Part shown: positions 1 to 8,757 of the stretch, one piece after another
Layout: each line of letters starts with the position of its first letter
Position numbering within the stretch: position 1 is the stretch's first letter
Assembly: GCF_006715025.1 (NCBI RefSeq)
Contig: NZ_VFMK01000001.1
Span: forward strand, 2,108,001 to 2,172,000
Direction of reading: 5' to 3'
DNA length: 64,000 nt
DNA from: Serratia fonticola
Lineage (GTDB): Bacteria > Pseudomonadota > Gammaproteobacteria > Enterobacterales > Enterobacteriaceae
The notes under the pieces: generated by a model
Told to the model about the DNA's origin: nothing
Databases searched by the model: none
The model's input: the letters and a program-made list of their open reading frames with translations, nothing else
Position numbers and translations under genes: made by a program

Positions 1-332
1 GGCCCCCAGGTGGTGCCCATGGCATTGATAAAATAGTTCCAGGTCAGAAAGCTGACCAATACTGCCAGGCAGGCTCGTCCCGGTGCCTGTTTAGCCAGGC
101 CAATGGGCAAGCCGATGGCAAAAATAAGCGGCATATTGCGAAAAACCGTCCAACCGCCTTCTTCGATGATATAGACGATCTGGGCAAATAAGTGATTAGG
201 ATCGGTAAGCGCTTCACCGACAAACAGCGGGTTGCGTAACATGATGGCAATACCGACCACGATGCCCGCGAATGGAAATAGCAGAACAGGGGTAAACATT
301 GCTCCACCGAAACGTTGTATTTGACTGAGCAT
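1..332 (-). CDS. aglA: Alpha-glucoside PTS permease, EIIC N-terminal part (runs off the window)
   Basis: About 110 codons are visible on the minus strand from an ATG at 332 to the window edge. The C-terminal part, including any EIIB domain, is not in the window. The protein begins MLSQIQRFGGAMFTPVLLFP and has further hydrophobic stretches, which I recognise as the start of the glucose/maltose-type PTS EIIC family. It closely resembles the alpha-glucoside permease AglA of Klebsiella. Such proteins import and phosphorylate their sugar at the inner membrane using phosphate relayed from HPr and EIIA. A GntR/UTRA regulator gene starts divergently at 619, which fits a sugar-controlled pair. The exact sugar is inferred from family resemblance only. 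Confidence 0.72.
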   Translation of the reverse strand, partial: MLSQIQRFGGAMFTPVLLFPFAGIVVGIAIMLRNPLFVGEALTDPNHLFAQIVYIIEEGGWTVFRNMPLIFAIGLPIGLAKQAPGRACLAVLVSFLTWNYFINAMGTTWG

Positions 333-618
333 TTTCAAATCCTCATGTGACAACCGAAAGGGGAATGACTTTGTTTTTTTATGTTGGTCTGGGAATGAGA
401 GTAAGAAGCTGGGGGGCACTTAGCTTGGTCGGTTGTAGCGATTCGTGATCGCTTTCATGGTTTTTCTGTGAGCAAAGTTGTCTACTTTTATTACTATTTC
501 TATACACTCTGATTTTGTGCGCGAAATCTTGTTTGTTATTGAACAGATAATTGATTGTTTTAAGGCATATTTATAAATACATCCACAACTCGCCGTTTTG
601 TCTTAAAGAGGTCTACTG
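333..618. promoter_or_regulatory. Divergent promoter region between aglA-like gene and its GntR regulator
   Basis: This 286-bp AT-rich gap separates two divergent starts and must hold both promoters. A weak CRP-like dyad (CGTGA-N6-TCATG, about 444-459) lies roughly 115 nt upstream of the PTS start. The heptamer GTCTACT occurs at 479-485 and again at 611-617, just before the regulator start, and could be a repressor half-site. I could not define a convincing operator palindrome. Confidence 0.35.
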
Positions 619-1332
619 ATGATCTATAAATCCATTGCCGACCAACTGCGAATTCGTCTGAATTCTGCCGATTACAACATTGGCAGTCCGTTGCCCAGTG
701 AGAAACGTCTGTCAGAAGAGTTTGCGGTATCGCGCATGACCATCCGTAAAGCGGTTGACTTGTTGATTGATTGGGGGCTGGTGGTTCGCCGTCATGGCAG
801 TGGTACTTACGTCGCCAAAAAGGACGTACATCATGAAACCTCCAACCTGACCGGCTTTATTGAAGTGATGAAAAACCAGGGCAAGCAGGTGATGAGTGAG
901 GTTCTGGAGTTTTTGGTTATGCCTGCGCCACCGGCAATTGCCAGCCAGTTAAGAATCAAGATCGATGAACGTATTTATTATTCTCGCCGGGTGCGATCTG
1001 TGGATGGCAAGCCGTTAATGGTGGAGGATAGCTACATGCCGGTAAAACTTTTCCGCAATTTATCCGTTGCTCATCTGGAAGGCTCAAAATTTACTTATAT
1101 TGAAGATGAATGCCAGATCGCCATTTGCGGCAACTATGAAAGCCTTACGCCGGTTCTGGCCGATAGAAAAATGGCTGCCTTGCTGAATATTGAACAACAG
1201 ACACCCATTTTAAGGATTACCTCGCTTTCGTATAGCGCTGATGGCCAGTTTCTGAATTACTCCGTAATGTTCCGCAATGCCAGCGAGTATCAGGTGGATT
1301 ATCATTTAAGAAGAGTCTCTCCCCGCGGTTAG
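619..1332 (+). CDS. GntR-family regulator, HutC/UTRA subfamily (likely alpha-glucoside operon repressor)
   Basis: This 237-residue protein has an N-terminal winged helix-turn-helix of GntR type (residues about 2-66). It carries the family hallmark PSEKRLSEEFAVSRMTIRKA followed by a wing ending in GSGTYV. The C-terminal two thirds fit a UTRA effector-binding domain, in which a phosphorylated sugar or similar ligand is usually bound. Length is typical of the HutC subfamily. The start at 619 is preceded by AAAGAGG at 605-611. The gene is divergent from the aglA-like PTS gene, so the simplest inference is that it represses that operon until the phospho-sugar accumulates. The ligand itself cannot be read from the sequence. 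Confidence 0.75.
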   Translation: MIYKSIADQLRIRLNSADYNIGSPLPSEKRLSEEFAVSRMTIRKAVDLLIDWGLVVRRHGSGTYVAKKDVHHETSNLTGFIEVMKNQGKQVMSEVLEFLVMPAPPAIASQLRIKIDERIYYSRRVRSVDGKPLMVEDSYMPVKLFRNLSVAHLEGSKFTYIEDECQIAICGNYESLTPVLADRKMAALLNIEQQTPILRITSLSYSADGQFLNYSVMFRNASEYQVDYHLRRVSPRG

Positions 1333-1542
1333 CGCAGTGTTTGCTACCACATAATCCTTACCAAAAGGCTGAATTAGCCGCAAAGGTTTAAATCGTCGCC
1401 AAAATAGCTTGCGGCAATTTGGGTGTTATACCCGACACGTTAGTGAGAGGAATTAACTCTCCAAAACCTCGTTTCCAGTCATTACCTGACGCATCAATAT
1501 GTGTAAAATCAGAGCTAATTTCTTACCGTTGAGAATTCTGCT

Positions 1543-3984
1543 ATGGCTGGCGTAAACAAAACTCATCTGACCGAAACAGACATCATCACCAAATTCATCC
1601 TGCCTGCAGTTAAAGACGCCGGATGGGACGTGATGTCGCAAATTCGTCAGGAAGTGAAACTGCGCGATGGTAAGGTAGTGGTTCGCGGCAAACTGGCATC
1701 CCGCATCAAAGTAAAATCTGCCGATATCGTTCTCTACCACAAGCCGAACTTGCCGCTGGCGGTGATAGAAGCCAAAGCCAACCAGCACGCCATCAGCAAA
1801 GGGATGCAGCAAGGGCTAGACTACGCCAGCCTGCTTGATGTTCCTTTTGTGTTTGCTTCTAACGGTGATGGATTTATTTTCCATGATAAAACTAACCCGC
1901 AGCAGCTTGAATCAGAAATTGCCCTCGGCGACTTCCCGACACCTGAACAGCTTTGGCACAAATACTGTGCCTGGAAAGGGTTCACTCAGGAGCAGTTGCC
2001 GGTCATAAGCCAGGACTATTATGATGACGGCAGCGGAAAGGCCCCTCGTTATTATCAGATGCAGGCGATTAACCGAACGGTGGATGCCGTATCGGCAGGT
2101 AAGAACCGTATTCTGCTGGTCATGGCCACGGGTACGGGCAAAACGTATACCGCGTTCCAGATAATCTGGAGGCTGTGGAAAGCTAAAAACAAAAAACGCA
2201 TTCTATTCTTGGCGGACCGCAACATCCTGGTTGATCAAACTAAACGTAACGACTTTCAGCCGTTCGGTAATGCGATGACTAAAGTTACCGGGCGCACCAT
2301 CGATCCGGCTTATGAGGTGCATCTGGCGCTGTACCAGGCCATTACCGGACCAGAAGAACACCAGAAAGCCTATAAACAGGTGGCGCCTGATTTCTTCGAC
2401 CTGATTGTCATTGACGAATGCCACCGTGGCAGCGCTTCTGAAGATTCAGCCTGGCGAGAGATTCTGGAGTATTTCGGCAGCGCCACTCAGGTCGGTCTGA
2501 CGGCAACGCCAAAAGAAACGGAAGACGTCTCCAATATCGATTACTTCGGTGAGCCGGTTTACACCTATTCGCTGAAAGAGGGTATTGAAGACGGTTTCCT
2601 CGCACCTTACAAAGTCGTGCGCGTTGATATCGACGTTGATGTCCAAGGCTGGCGGCCCGTCAAAGGTCAACTGGATAAATACGGCGAAGAGATTGAGGAC
2701 CGTATTTACAACCTGAAAGATTTTGATCGCACGCTGGTGATTGATGAGCGCACCATGCTGGTGGCGCAGACCATCACCGATTACCTGAAACGTACCAACC
2801 CGATGGATAAAACCATCGTTTTCTGCAACGACATCGATCACGCCGATCGAATGCGCCATGCGCTGGTGGTGCTCAACCCCGAGCAGGTGTTGAAGAACGA
2901 AAAGTACGTGATGAAAATCACCGGCGACGATGATATCGGCAAGGCGCAACTGGATAACTTTATCAATCCTAAAAAAGCCTACCCCGTTATTGCGACAACG
3001 TCAGAATTGATGGCCACTGGTGTCGATGCACAGACTTGCAAGCTGGTGGTACTGGATCAAAACATCCAGTCGATGACCAAGTTTAAACAGATCATCGGGC
3101 GCGGTACGCGTATCAACGAAAAGCACGGCAAGCTGTGGTTCACCATTCTCGACTTCAAAAAAGCCACTGAGTTGTTTGCGGATGAACGCTTTGATGGCGT
3201 ACCGGAAAAAGTGTTGGCAGTAAAACCCCGCGACATTTCAGATAAAGATTCAGACTTCAATGAACAACTGGATGCGGAAGATCATGCTGATGACGGCGAT
3301 AGTGTCACCAATGAAGCGCGAGAAGATGGGGCGGAATATCAGGTCAACCGCGACAAGAGCTCGGGTTGTGGTGAACTCCATGATGATGACGAGAACAAAG
3401 TTCGTAAATTCTATGTGAACGGTGTGGACGTGAAAGTGCTGGCGAAGCGCGTTCAGTATTACGATTCTGACGGCAAACTGGTGACCGAATCTTTCCAGGA
3501 TTACACCCGTAAAACGATGCTCAAAGACAGCGAATACTCCTCACTGGATAGCTTCGTGCGCAAATGGCAGGATGCACCACGCAAACAGGTCATCATCGAA
3601 GAGCTGGAGCAACTAGGTATTCTGTGGGATGTACTCGCCGAAGAGGTGGGTAAAGATCTCGACCCGTTTGATTTGCTCTGTCATGTGGTGTACGGTCAGC
3701 CGCCGTTAACCCGTCAGGAGCGTGCCGCCAACGTGCGTAAGCGTAACTACTTCACCAAATATGCCGAACCTGCGCAGCAGGTGCTCAATACTCTGCTGGA
3801 TAAATACGCCGATGAAGGCGTGCAGGAAATCGAGGATGTTCAAGTGCTGAAACTGAAACCATTCGATACGCTGGGGCGTCCGCTGGAAATCATCAAAACT
3901 CGCTTTGGTGACAAAAAGGCGTATGAGCAAGCCGTAAACGAACTGGAAAATGAAATCTACCAGCTACCGCCGCGCTCAGCCTGA
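1543..3984 (+). CDS. hsdR: Type I restriction endonuclease, R (translocase/nuclease) subunit
   Basis: This 813-residue protein has the size and layout of type IB (EcoAI-like) HsdR. An N-terminal PD-(D/E)XK nuclease core is visible as D61 and E76-A-K78. A superfamily-2 helicase motor follows: Walker A ATGTGKT at 195-201, the DECH box near residue 290, GLTATP near 320 and the motif VI region GRGTRI near 519. A C-terminal region about 250 residues long would contact HsdM and HsdS. In such complexes HsdR translocates DNA with ATP and cleaves at a distance from an unmethylated target. It is the first gene of an hsdR-hsdM-hsdS operon, the usual order for type IB. All catalytic motifs are present, so it looks functional. 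Confidence 0.93.
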   Translation: MAGVNKTHLTETDIITKFILPAVKDAGWDVMSQIRQEVKLRDGKVVVRGKLASRIKVKSADIVLYHKPNLPLAVIEAKANQHAISKGMQQGLDYASLLDVPFVFASNGDGFIFHDKTNPQQLESEIALGDFPTPEQLWHKYCAWKGFTQEQLPVISQDYYDDGSGKAPRYYQMQAINRTVDAVSAGKNRILLVMATGTGKTYTAFQIIWRLWKAKNKKRILFLADRNILVDQTKRNDFQPFGNAMTKVTGRTIDPAYEVHLALYQAITGPEEHQKAYKQVAPDFFDLIVIDECHRGSASEDSAWREILEYFGSATQVGLTATPKETEDVSNIDYFGEPVYTYSLKEGIEDGFLAPYKVVRVDIDVDVQGWRPVKGQLDKYGEEIEDRIYNLKDFDRTLVIDERTMLVAQTITDYLKRTNPMDKTIVFCNDIDHADRMRHALVVLNPEQVLKNEKYVMKITGDDDIGKAQLDNFINPKKAYPVIATTSELMATGVDAQTCKLVVLDQNIQSMTKFKQIIGRGTRINEKHGKLWFTILDFKKATELFADERFDGVPEKVLAVKPRDISDKDSDFNEQLDAEDHADDGDSVTNEAREDGAEYQVNRDKSSGCGELHDDDENKVRKFYVNGVDVKVLAKRVQYYDSDGKLVTESFQDYTRKTMLKDSEYSSLDSFVRKWQDAPRKQVIIEELEQLGILWDVLAEEVGKDLDPFDLLCHVVYGQPPLTRQERAANVRKRNYFTKYAEPAQQVLNTLLDKYADEGVQEIEDVQVLKLKPFDTLGRPLEIIKTRFGDKKAYEQAVNELENEIYQLPPRSA

Positions 3985-4056
3985 TAACGCATAAACATAT
4001 TGCCACTGGCCGCGTCTGCGACCGGTGGCATCCTTTTTTAAGTATGGAAAGAAAAC

Positions 4057-5529
4057 ATGTCAATTAGCTCAGTGATTAAATCCCTGCAGGATATTATGCG
4101 TAAAGACGCCGGGGTGGACGGCGATGCCCAGCGACTGGGGCAGCTCTCATGGCTGCTGTTTTTGAAGATTTTTGATACCCAGGAAGAAGAGCTGGAACTG
4201 GAGCAGGATGACTACCAGTTCCCGATCCCCCAGCGCTATTTATGGCGTAGCTGGGCGGCGAACAGCGAGGGGATTACCGGTGATGCGTTGCTGGAATTTG
4301 TGAACGACGACTTGTTCCCAACGTTGAAAAACCTCACCGCGCCGATCGATAAGAACCCGCGTGGCTTTGTGGTTAAACAGGCGTTCAGCGATGCCTACAA
4401 CTACATGAAAAACGGCACGTTGCTGCGCCAGGTGATCAACAAGCTTAACGAAATCGACTTCAGCAGCAGTCAGGAGCGTCATCTGTTTGGCGATATCTAC
4501 GAACAGATCCTGCGCGACCTGCAAAGCGCCGGGAATGCGGGCGAGTTCTACACCCCGCGTGCTGTGACGCGTTTTATGGTCAACCGCATCGACCCGAAGC
4601 TGGGTGAGTCGATTATGGACCCGGCGTGTGGTACCGGCGGCTTCCTTGCCTGCGCGTTCGACCATGTGAAAGAGCATTACGTCAACACCACCGAAGACCA
4701 TAAAACCCTTCAAAAGCAGATCTATGGCGTAGAGAAAAAGCAGCTTCCACATCTGCTGTGTACCACCAACATGCTGCTGCACGGCATTGAAGTGCCGGTG
4801 CAAATCCGCCACGACAACACGCTTAACAAACCGCTCTCTTCCTGGGATGAGCAGGTAGATGTGATCATCATCAATCCACCGTTTGGCGGCACCGAAGAAG
4901 ACGGCATTGAGAAAAACTTCCCGGCAGAGATGCAGACCCGAGAAACCGCCGATCTGTTCCTGCAACTGATTATCGAAGTGCTGGCCGATAAGGGCCGCGC
5001 GGCGGTGGTGCTGCCGGACGGCACTTTGTTTGGTGAAGGTGTGAAAACCAAAATCAAAAAGCTGCTCACCGAAGAGTGCAACCTGCACACCATCGTGCGT
5101 TTGCCGAACGGCGTGTTTAACCCGTACACCGGTATCAAAACCAATATTCTGTTCTTCACCAAAGGTCAGCCAACCAAAGAGGTGTGGTTCTACGAACACC
5201 CGTACCCGGACGGCGTGAAGAACTACAGCAAAACCAAACCGATGAAGTTTGAAGAGTTCCAGGCGGAAATCGACTGGTGGGGCAGTGATACCGACGGTTT
5301 TGCCCGCCGCGAAGAGAACAAACAGGCGTGGAAAGTCAGCATCGACGACATCATCGCCCGCAATTTCAACCTCGATATCAAGAACCCGTACCAGGGCGAA
5401 ACCATCAGCCACGACCCGGACGAGCTGCTGGCGCAATTCCAGACGCAGCAGGCGGAAATCAGTGAGCTGCGTAACCAGTTGCGCGATATCCTTGGTGCGG
5501 CTCTGGCGGGTAACAAGGGAGCGAACTGA
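4057..5529 (+). CDS. hsdM: Type I restriction-modification, M (adenine methyltransferase) subunit
   Basis: This 490-residue protein is an N6-adenine methyltransferase of type I systems. It has an N-terminal HsdM helical domain. The S-adenosylmethionine motif DPACGTGGF lies at about residues 188-196, and the catalytic NPPF motif at about 273-276. Two HsdM with one HsdS methylate the recognition site, and adding HsdR gives the restriction complex. The gene lies 72 nt after hsdR, and its stop codon overlaps the hsdS start by one base (TGATG). Its length matches EcoAI-type HsdM. The reading frame is intact. Confidence 0.94.
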   Translation: MSISSVIKSLQDIMRKDAGVDGDAQRLGQLSWLLFLKIFDTQEEELELEQDDYQFPIPQRYLWRSWAANSEGITGDALLEFVNDDLFPTLKNLTAPIDKNPRGFVVKQAFSDAYNYMKNGTLLRQVINKLNEIDFSSSQERHLFGDIYEQILRDLQSAGNAGEFYTPRAVTRFMVNRIDPKLGESIMDPACGTGGFLACAFDHVKEHYVNTTEDHKTLQKQIYGVEKKQLPHLLCTTNMLLHGIEVPVQIRHDNTLNKPLSSWDEQVDVIIINPPFGGTEEDGIEKNFPAEMQTRETADLFLQLIIEVLADKGRAAVVLPDGTLFGEGVKTKIKKLLTEECNLHTIVRLPNGVFNPYTGIKTNILFFTKGQPTKEVWFYEHPYPDGVKNYSKTKPMKFEEFQAEIDWWGSDTDGFARREENKQAWKVSIDDIIARNFNLDIKNPYQGETISHDPDELLAQFQTQQAEISELRNQLRDILGAALAGNKGAN

Positions 5530-7268
5530 TGACCGTTGAGAAGCTGATCACCGACCACATCGATATCTGGTCCTCTGCACTGCAAACCCGCTCCATGGCC
5601 GGGCGCGGCAGTAACGGTAAAATCGACCTGTATGGCATTAAGAAACTGCGCGAGTTGATTCTGGAACTGGCGGTGCGCGGCAAACTGGTGCGGCAGGAGC
5701 CGAATGATGAACCGGCATCTGAGTTACTAAAGCGTATTGCTGCCGAGAAAGCAGAACTGGTGAAGCAGGGTAAAATCAAAAAGCAGAAGCCGCTGCCAGA
5801 AATTAGTGAGGATGAGAAACCGTTTGAGCTGCCGGTAGGGTGGGAGTGGGTACGGTTATTAGATATTGCAACGCTAATTGGCGATGGTCTGCATGGAACA
5901 CCAAATTATGTAGATCAAGGGCATTATTTTTTTGTTAATGGTAATAATTTAAAAAATGGGTGTATACAGATAACAAACTCTACAAAAATGGTAAGTGAAG
6001 ATGAGTTTAAAAAACATAAGAAAGAGTTAAATGAGAGAAGTGTACTTCTTTCTATCAATGGTACGCTTGGTAATATTGCCTATTATAATAATGAGCCGGT
6101 AATTCTTGGTAAAAGTGCTTGTTATATAAATCTGACAAGTGAAATGGCAAAGCCTTACTTAAAAATGCTATTTGAGTCATGCTACTTTAAGCAATTTGCT
6201 ATGAGTAACGCCACCGGGAGCACTATAAAAAACTTAGGCCTTAAATCTCTTTCTTTAATGCTTGTTCCCTTGGCTCCAAAGGAGGAGCAGAATCGTATTG
6301 TTGCTCACATTGAACAAAATTTGATTCTATGCGACCAACTGGAACAGCAATCCCTAAGCAGTCTTGATGCGCATCAGCAACTGGTGGATACTCTACTGTC
6401 AACGCTGACCGACAGCCAGAATGCCAAAGAACTCGTCGAAAACTGGGCTCGAATCAGCCAGTATTTCGACACACTGTTTACCACCGAAGCGAGCATCGAC
6501 GCGCTTAAGCAAACCATACTGCAACTGGCTGTGATGGGAAAACTGGTACCGCAAGATCCTAACGACGAACCTGCTTATGAGCTGCTTAAACGCATTGAAC
6601 AGGAAAAAGCGCAACTGGTGAAAGAAGGTAAAATCAAAAAACAAAAGCCGTTGCCGCCAGTGAGTGATAAAGAAAAACCTTTTGAGTTGCCGAAGGGGTG
6701 GGAATGGTGTCGCATTGCTGAATTGGGAATATGCTCAACAGGAAAAACGCCTAGTACAAGTAATAGCTCCTACTACTCTGGGAATATCCCTTTTTTAGGT
6801 CCGGGTGATATTACACCAGATGGCTGTATTTCTATTGGTGAGAAATTTGTAAGCGTTGATGGCGCAGAGAAAAGCACTATTGCATATAAAAACGATATTT
6901 TGACTGTCTGTATAGGAGGGTCAATAGGTAAGTCTGGCATTGTCAAAGAGTTAGTTGTATTTAATCAACAAATTAATTGCATATCTCCTATTATTGTTAG
7001 GCCTGATTATATTTTTTATTCTTTTAATACAGGGGCGTTTCTCGAAAAATTGATTTCTGAGGCTACGGGTTCTGCAACGCCTATCATTAACAGAGGTCGA
7101 TGGGAAATGTTATTAATATCTTTGCCGCCTGAAAAAGAAATGGTTCGTATTATAAATAAAGTTAAGCAACTTCTTGTTACTTGCGATTTAATTAAATCCC
7201 GTCTCCAGCTCGCCCAGCAAATCCAGCTCCACCTGGCGGATGCGCTCACCGACGCAGCATTAAACTAA
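5529..7268 (+). CDS. hsdS: Type I restriction-modification, S (specificity) subunit
   Basis: This 579-residue protein has the classic HsdS arrangement of two target recognition domains (TRDs) separated by duplicated conserved regions. The repeat, containing NDEPA.ELLKRI and GKIKKQKPLP and ending in a GWEW motif, occurs at about residues 55-112 and again at about 350-407. The TRD-coding stretches (about 5860-6300 and 6720-7190) are clearly AT-rich, while the conserved regions match the flanking GC content. This is the expected sign of TRD exchange. Each TRD would read half of a bipartite target, but the target cannot be deduced here. Translation is coupled to hsdM by a 1-nt overlap. Confidence 0.92.
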   Translation: MTVEKLITDHIDIWSSALQTRSMAGRGSNGKIDLYGIKKLRELILELAVRGKLVRQEPNDEPASELLKRIAAEKAELVKQGKIKKQKPLPEISEDEKPFELPVGWEWVRLLDIATLIGDGLHGTPNYVDQGHYFFVNGNNLKNGCIQITNSTKMVSEDEFKKHKKELNERSVLLSINGTLGNIAYYNNEPVILGKSACYINLTSEMAKPYLKMLFESCYFKQFAMSNATGSTIKNLGLKSLSLMLVPLAPKEEQNRIVAHIEQNLILCDQLEQQSLSSLDAHQQLVDTLLSTLTDSQNAKELVENWARISQYFDTLFTTEASIDALKQTILQLAVMGKLVPQDPNDEPAYELLKRIEQEKAQLVKEGKIKKQKPLPPVSDKEKPFELPKGWEWCRIAELGICSTGKTPSTSNSSYYSGNIPFLGPGDITPDGCISIGEKFVSVDGAEKSTIAYKNDILTVCIGGSIGKSGIVKELVVFNQQINCISPIIVRPDYIFYSFNTGAFLEKLISEATGSATPIINRGRWEMLLISLPPEKEMVRIINKVKQLLVTCDLIKSRLQLAQQIQLHLADALTDAALN

Positions 7269-7278
7269 GGAGCAGACG

Positions 7279-8379
7279 ATGCCGGTTCATCATGCAATCT
7301 GGCGGATAGGGGAGAATCCCCAGCCGCTAGCTATCAGCAAACTCGCCAGCGAGCAACTGCTGGAGAAGATGATTTTAAACGACCCCACTATCCTCTCTGA
7401 TCAGTGGATGATCATCGGCCATCAGGAAAATACGCTCGATAAAGGGCGTATCGATCTGCTGGCGATTGCGCCGGATGCCTCGCTGATCCTGATTGAGCTT
7501 AAGCGCGACCGCACGCCACGTGAAGTGGTTGCTCAGGCGCTGGATTACGCCTCTTGGGTGGATGACTTAACCGCCGATCGTTTGTCGCAGATTTATGAAA
7601 AATTCTCTAGTGGCGGAAACTTAGGGGAGGCATTTAAGCAACGCTTTAATACCGAACTGGAAGAAGAGTCGCTCAATCAGTCGCATCAAATCATTATTGT
7701 TGCAGCGGAGCTGGATCCTTCCACCGAACGTATCGTCGACTACCTGAGTAAGAATGGCATCTCCATTAACGTTCTGTTCTTTAAAGTATTCCAACACGGT
7801 GACGAACAATTCTTAAGCCGTGCTTGGCTTATCGATCCGAGTGAAACGCAAACCAATGCCGCACAGGCCACGGCTACCAGCGCCAACGCGAAAGAACCTT
7901 GGAATGGCGAGTTTTACGTCTCGTTTGGCGATTCCAACAGCCGTGTCTGGGAAGAGGCGCGCCGCTACGGGTTTATCAGCGCGGGTGGCGGGAGCTGGTA
8001 TAGTCAGACGTTAAAACAGCTTCAGCCTGGTAACCGCGTCTGGGTCAACATTCCTAAAAAAGGTTATGTGGGCGTTGGTCTGGTACAAAGTGCTGTTGAA
8101 CCAGCCAACAGCTTTATGATTAACACTGACGAGGGTGAAAAACTCGCAATAGACGTACTGAAATATCGCGATTTATACCGTCATAATGCAGATGATCCCG
8201 GTAAGTCAGAGTATTTTGTCCCGGTTAAATGGCTTGAGACCCGCAGCGAAAATGAAGCTGTGAGTGAAGTTGGCTTTTTTGGCAATCAAAACACGGTTTG
8301 CAAACCGACGAAGCCAAGATGGCGTCATACCATTGAGAAACTGAAGCGTTATTTCAGCAACTGGGATGCGGATGTGTAA
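7279..8379 (+). CDS. NucS/RecB-like PD-(D/E)XK nuclease with C-terminal PUA/EVE-like domain
   Basis: This 366-residue protein follows hsdS after 10 nt with a good ribosome site (AAGGAG), so it is probably the fourth gene of the operon. Residues about 20-185 fit a DUF91/NucS-C-like nuclease: E29, D59, E73-L-K75 and then Q86-A-L-D-Y90, the layout of RecB-like PD-(D/E)XK enzymes. Residues about 205-300 look like a PUA/EVE-like fold, with RYGFISAGGG followed by NRVWVNIP and GYVGVG. Such domains often read modified bases or bind nucleic acid. I infer a DNA-acting accessory nuclease that adds to the type I system, perhaps against modified phage DNA. No gene name or known function can be assigned. 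The domain calls come from motif reading only. Confidence 0.7.
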   Translation: MPVHHAIWRIGENPQPLAISKLASEQLLEKMILNDPTILSDQWMIIGHQENTLDKGRIDLLAIAPDASLILIELKRDRTPREVVAQALDYASWVDDLTADRLSQIYEKFSSGGNLGEAFKQRFNTELEEESLNQSHQIIIVAAELDPSTERIVDYLSKNGISINVLFFKVFQHGDEQFLSRAWLIDPSETQTNAAQATATSANAKEPWNGEFYVSFGDSNSRVWEEARRYGFISAGGGSWYSQTLKQLQPGNRVWVNIPKKGYVGVGLVQSAVEPANSFMINTDEGEKLAIDVLKYRDLYRHNADDPGKSEYFVPVKWLETRSENEAVSEVGFFGNQNTVCKPTKPRWRHTIEKLKRYFSNWDADV

Positions 8380-8575
8380 GGTCTCAGCCCACTAATTAAT
8401 GAGTCGGCACTTTGAGCGCTAGGGGGGTATTGCATAGGATAAGCCCCACTACAGCGATCAAGCACATGTTGATTTATGTTTAAGTGGGATAGCGTCAGCT
8501 TGCCAAAATGGCGATTCTATCTCTGATGACTAGGGCGTTTGGTTAAATTCGGTAGACTTCAAGAGAGGTATATTA
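8380..8575. other. Gap between the restriction operon and argW
   Basis: This 196-bp non-coding stretch joins the 3' end of the nuclease gene to the 3' end of argW. I find no integrase remnant and no copy of the tRNA 3' end that would mark an attachment site. Confidence 0.4.
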
Positions 8576-8650
8576 TGGTGTCCCCTGCAGGAATCGAACC
8601 TGCAACTAGCCCTTAGGAGGGGCTCGTTATATCCATTTAACTAAGGGGAC
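8576..8650 (-). tRNA. argW: tRNA-Arg (anticodon CCT)
   Basis: The reverse complement folds as a 75-nt tRNA. The acceptor stem GTCCCCT pairs with AGGGGAC, the T-loop is GGTTCGATTCC, the anticodon loop is CTCCTAA with anticodon CCT, and the CCA end is encoded. It is nearly identical to E. coli argW as I recall it, and as in E. coli it lies beside yfdC. It decodes AGG. In E. coli K-12 its 3' end is the integration site of prophage CPS-53; here the 3' end faces the type I restriction cluster. Confidence 0.95.
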
Positions 8651-8659
8651 AGCCACAGC

Positions 8660-8665
8660 AGTATA
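8660..8665 (-). promoter_or_regulatory. Likely -10 box of argW
   Basis: On the minus strand TATACT lies 9 bases before the first base of mature argW. A GC-rich discriminator follows, as is usual for stable RNA promoters. No convincing -35 box was identified. Confidence 0.5.
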
Positions 8666-8757
8666 CCTTTTTTTACCGGCAGAATAAGCGCTTAGCGGTG
8701 CGTTTGGTTATTCCCTCACCAATATGCGGTGAATTTTGTGCTGCCAGCCCGTTTTCC

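Noticed and set aside
4080..4091. A 10-base match (CCCTGCAGGA) in hsdM to the 3' part of argW, as a possible attachment site
   Set aside because: It is short, contains a common restriction-like palindrome and lies inside an intact conserved gene, so chance is more likely.
4240..5436. A 398-codon open frame antisense to hsdM
   Set aside because: hsdM carries all methyltransferase motifs on the other strand; the antisense product shows no domain and follows from codon bias.
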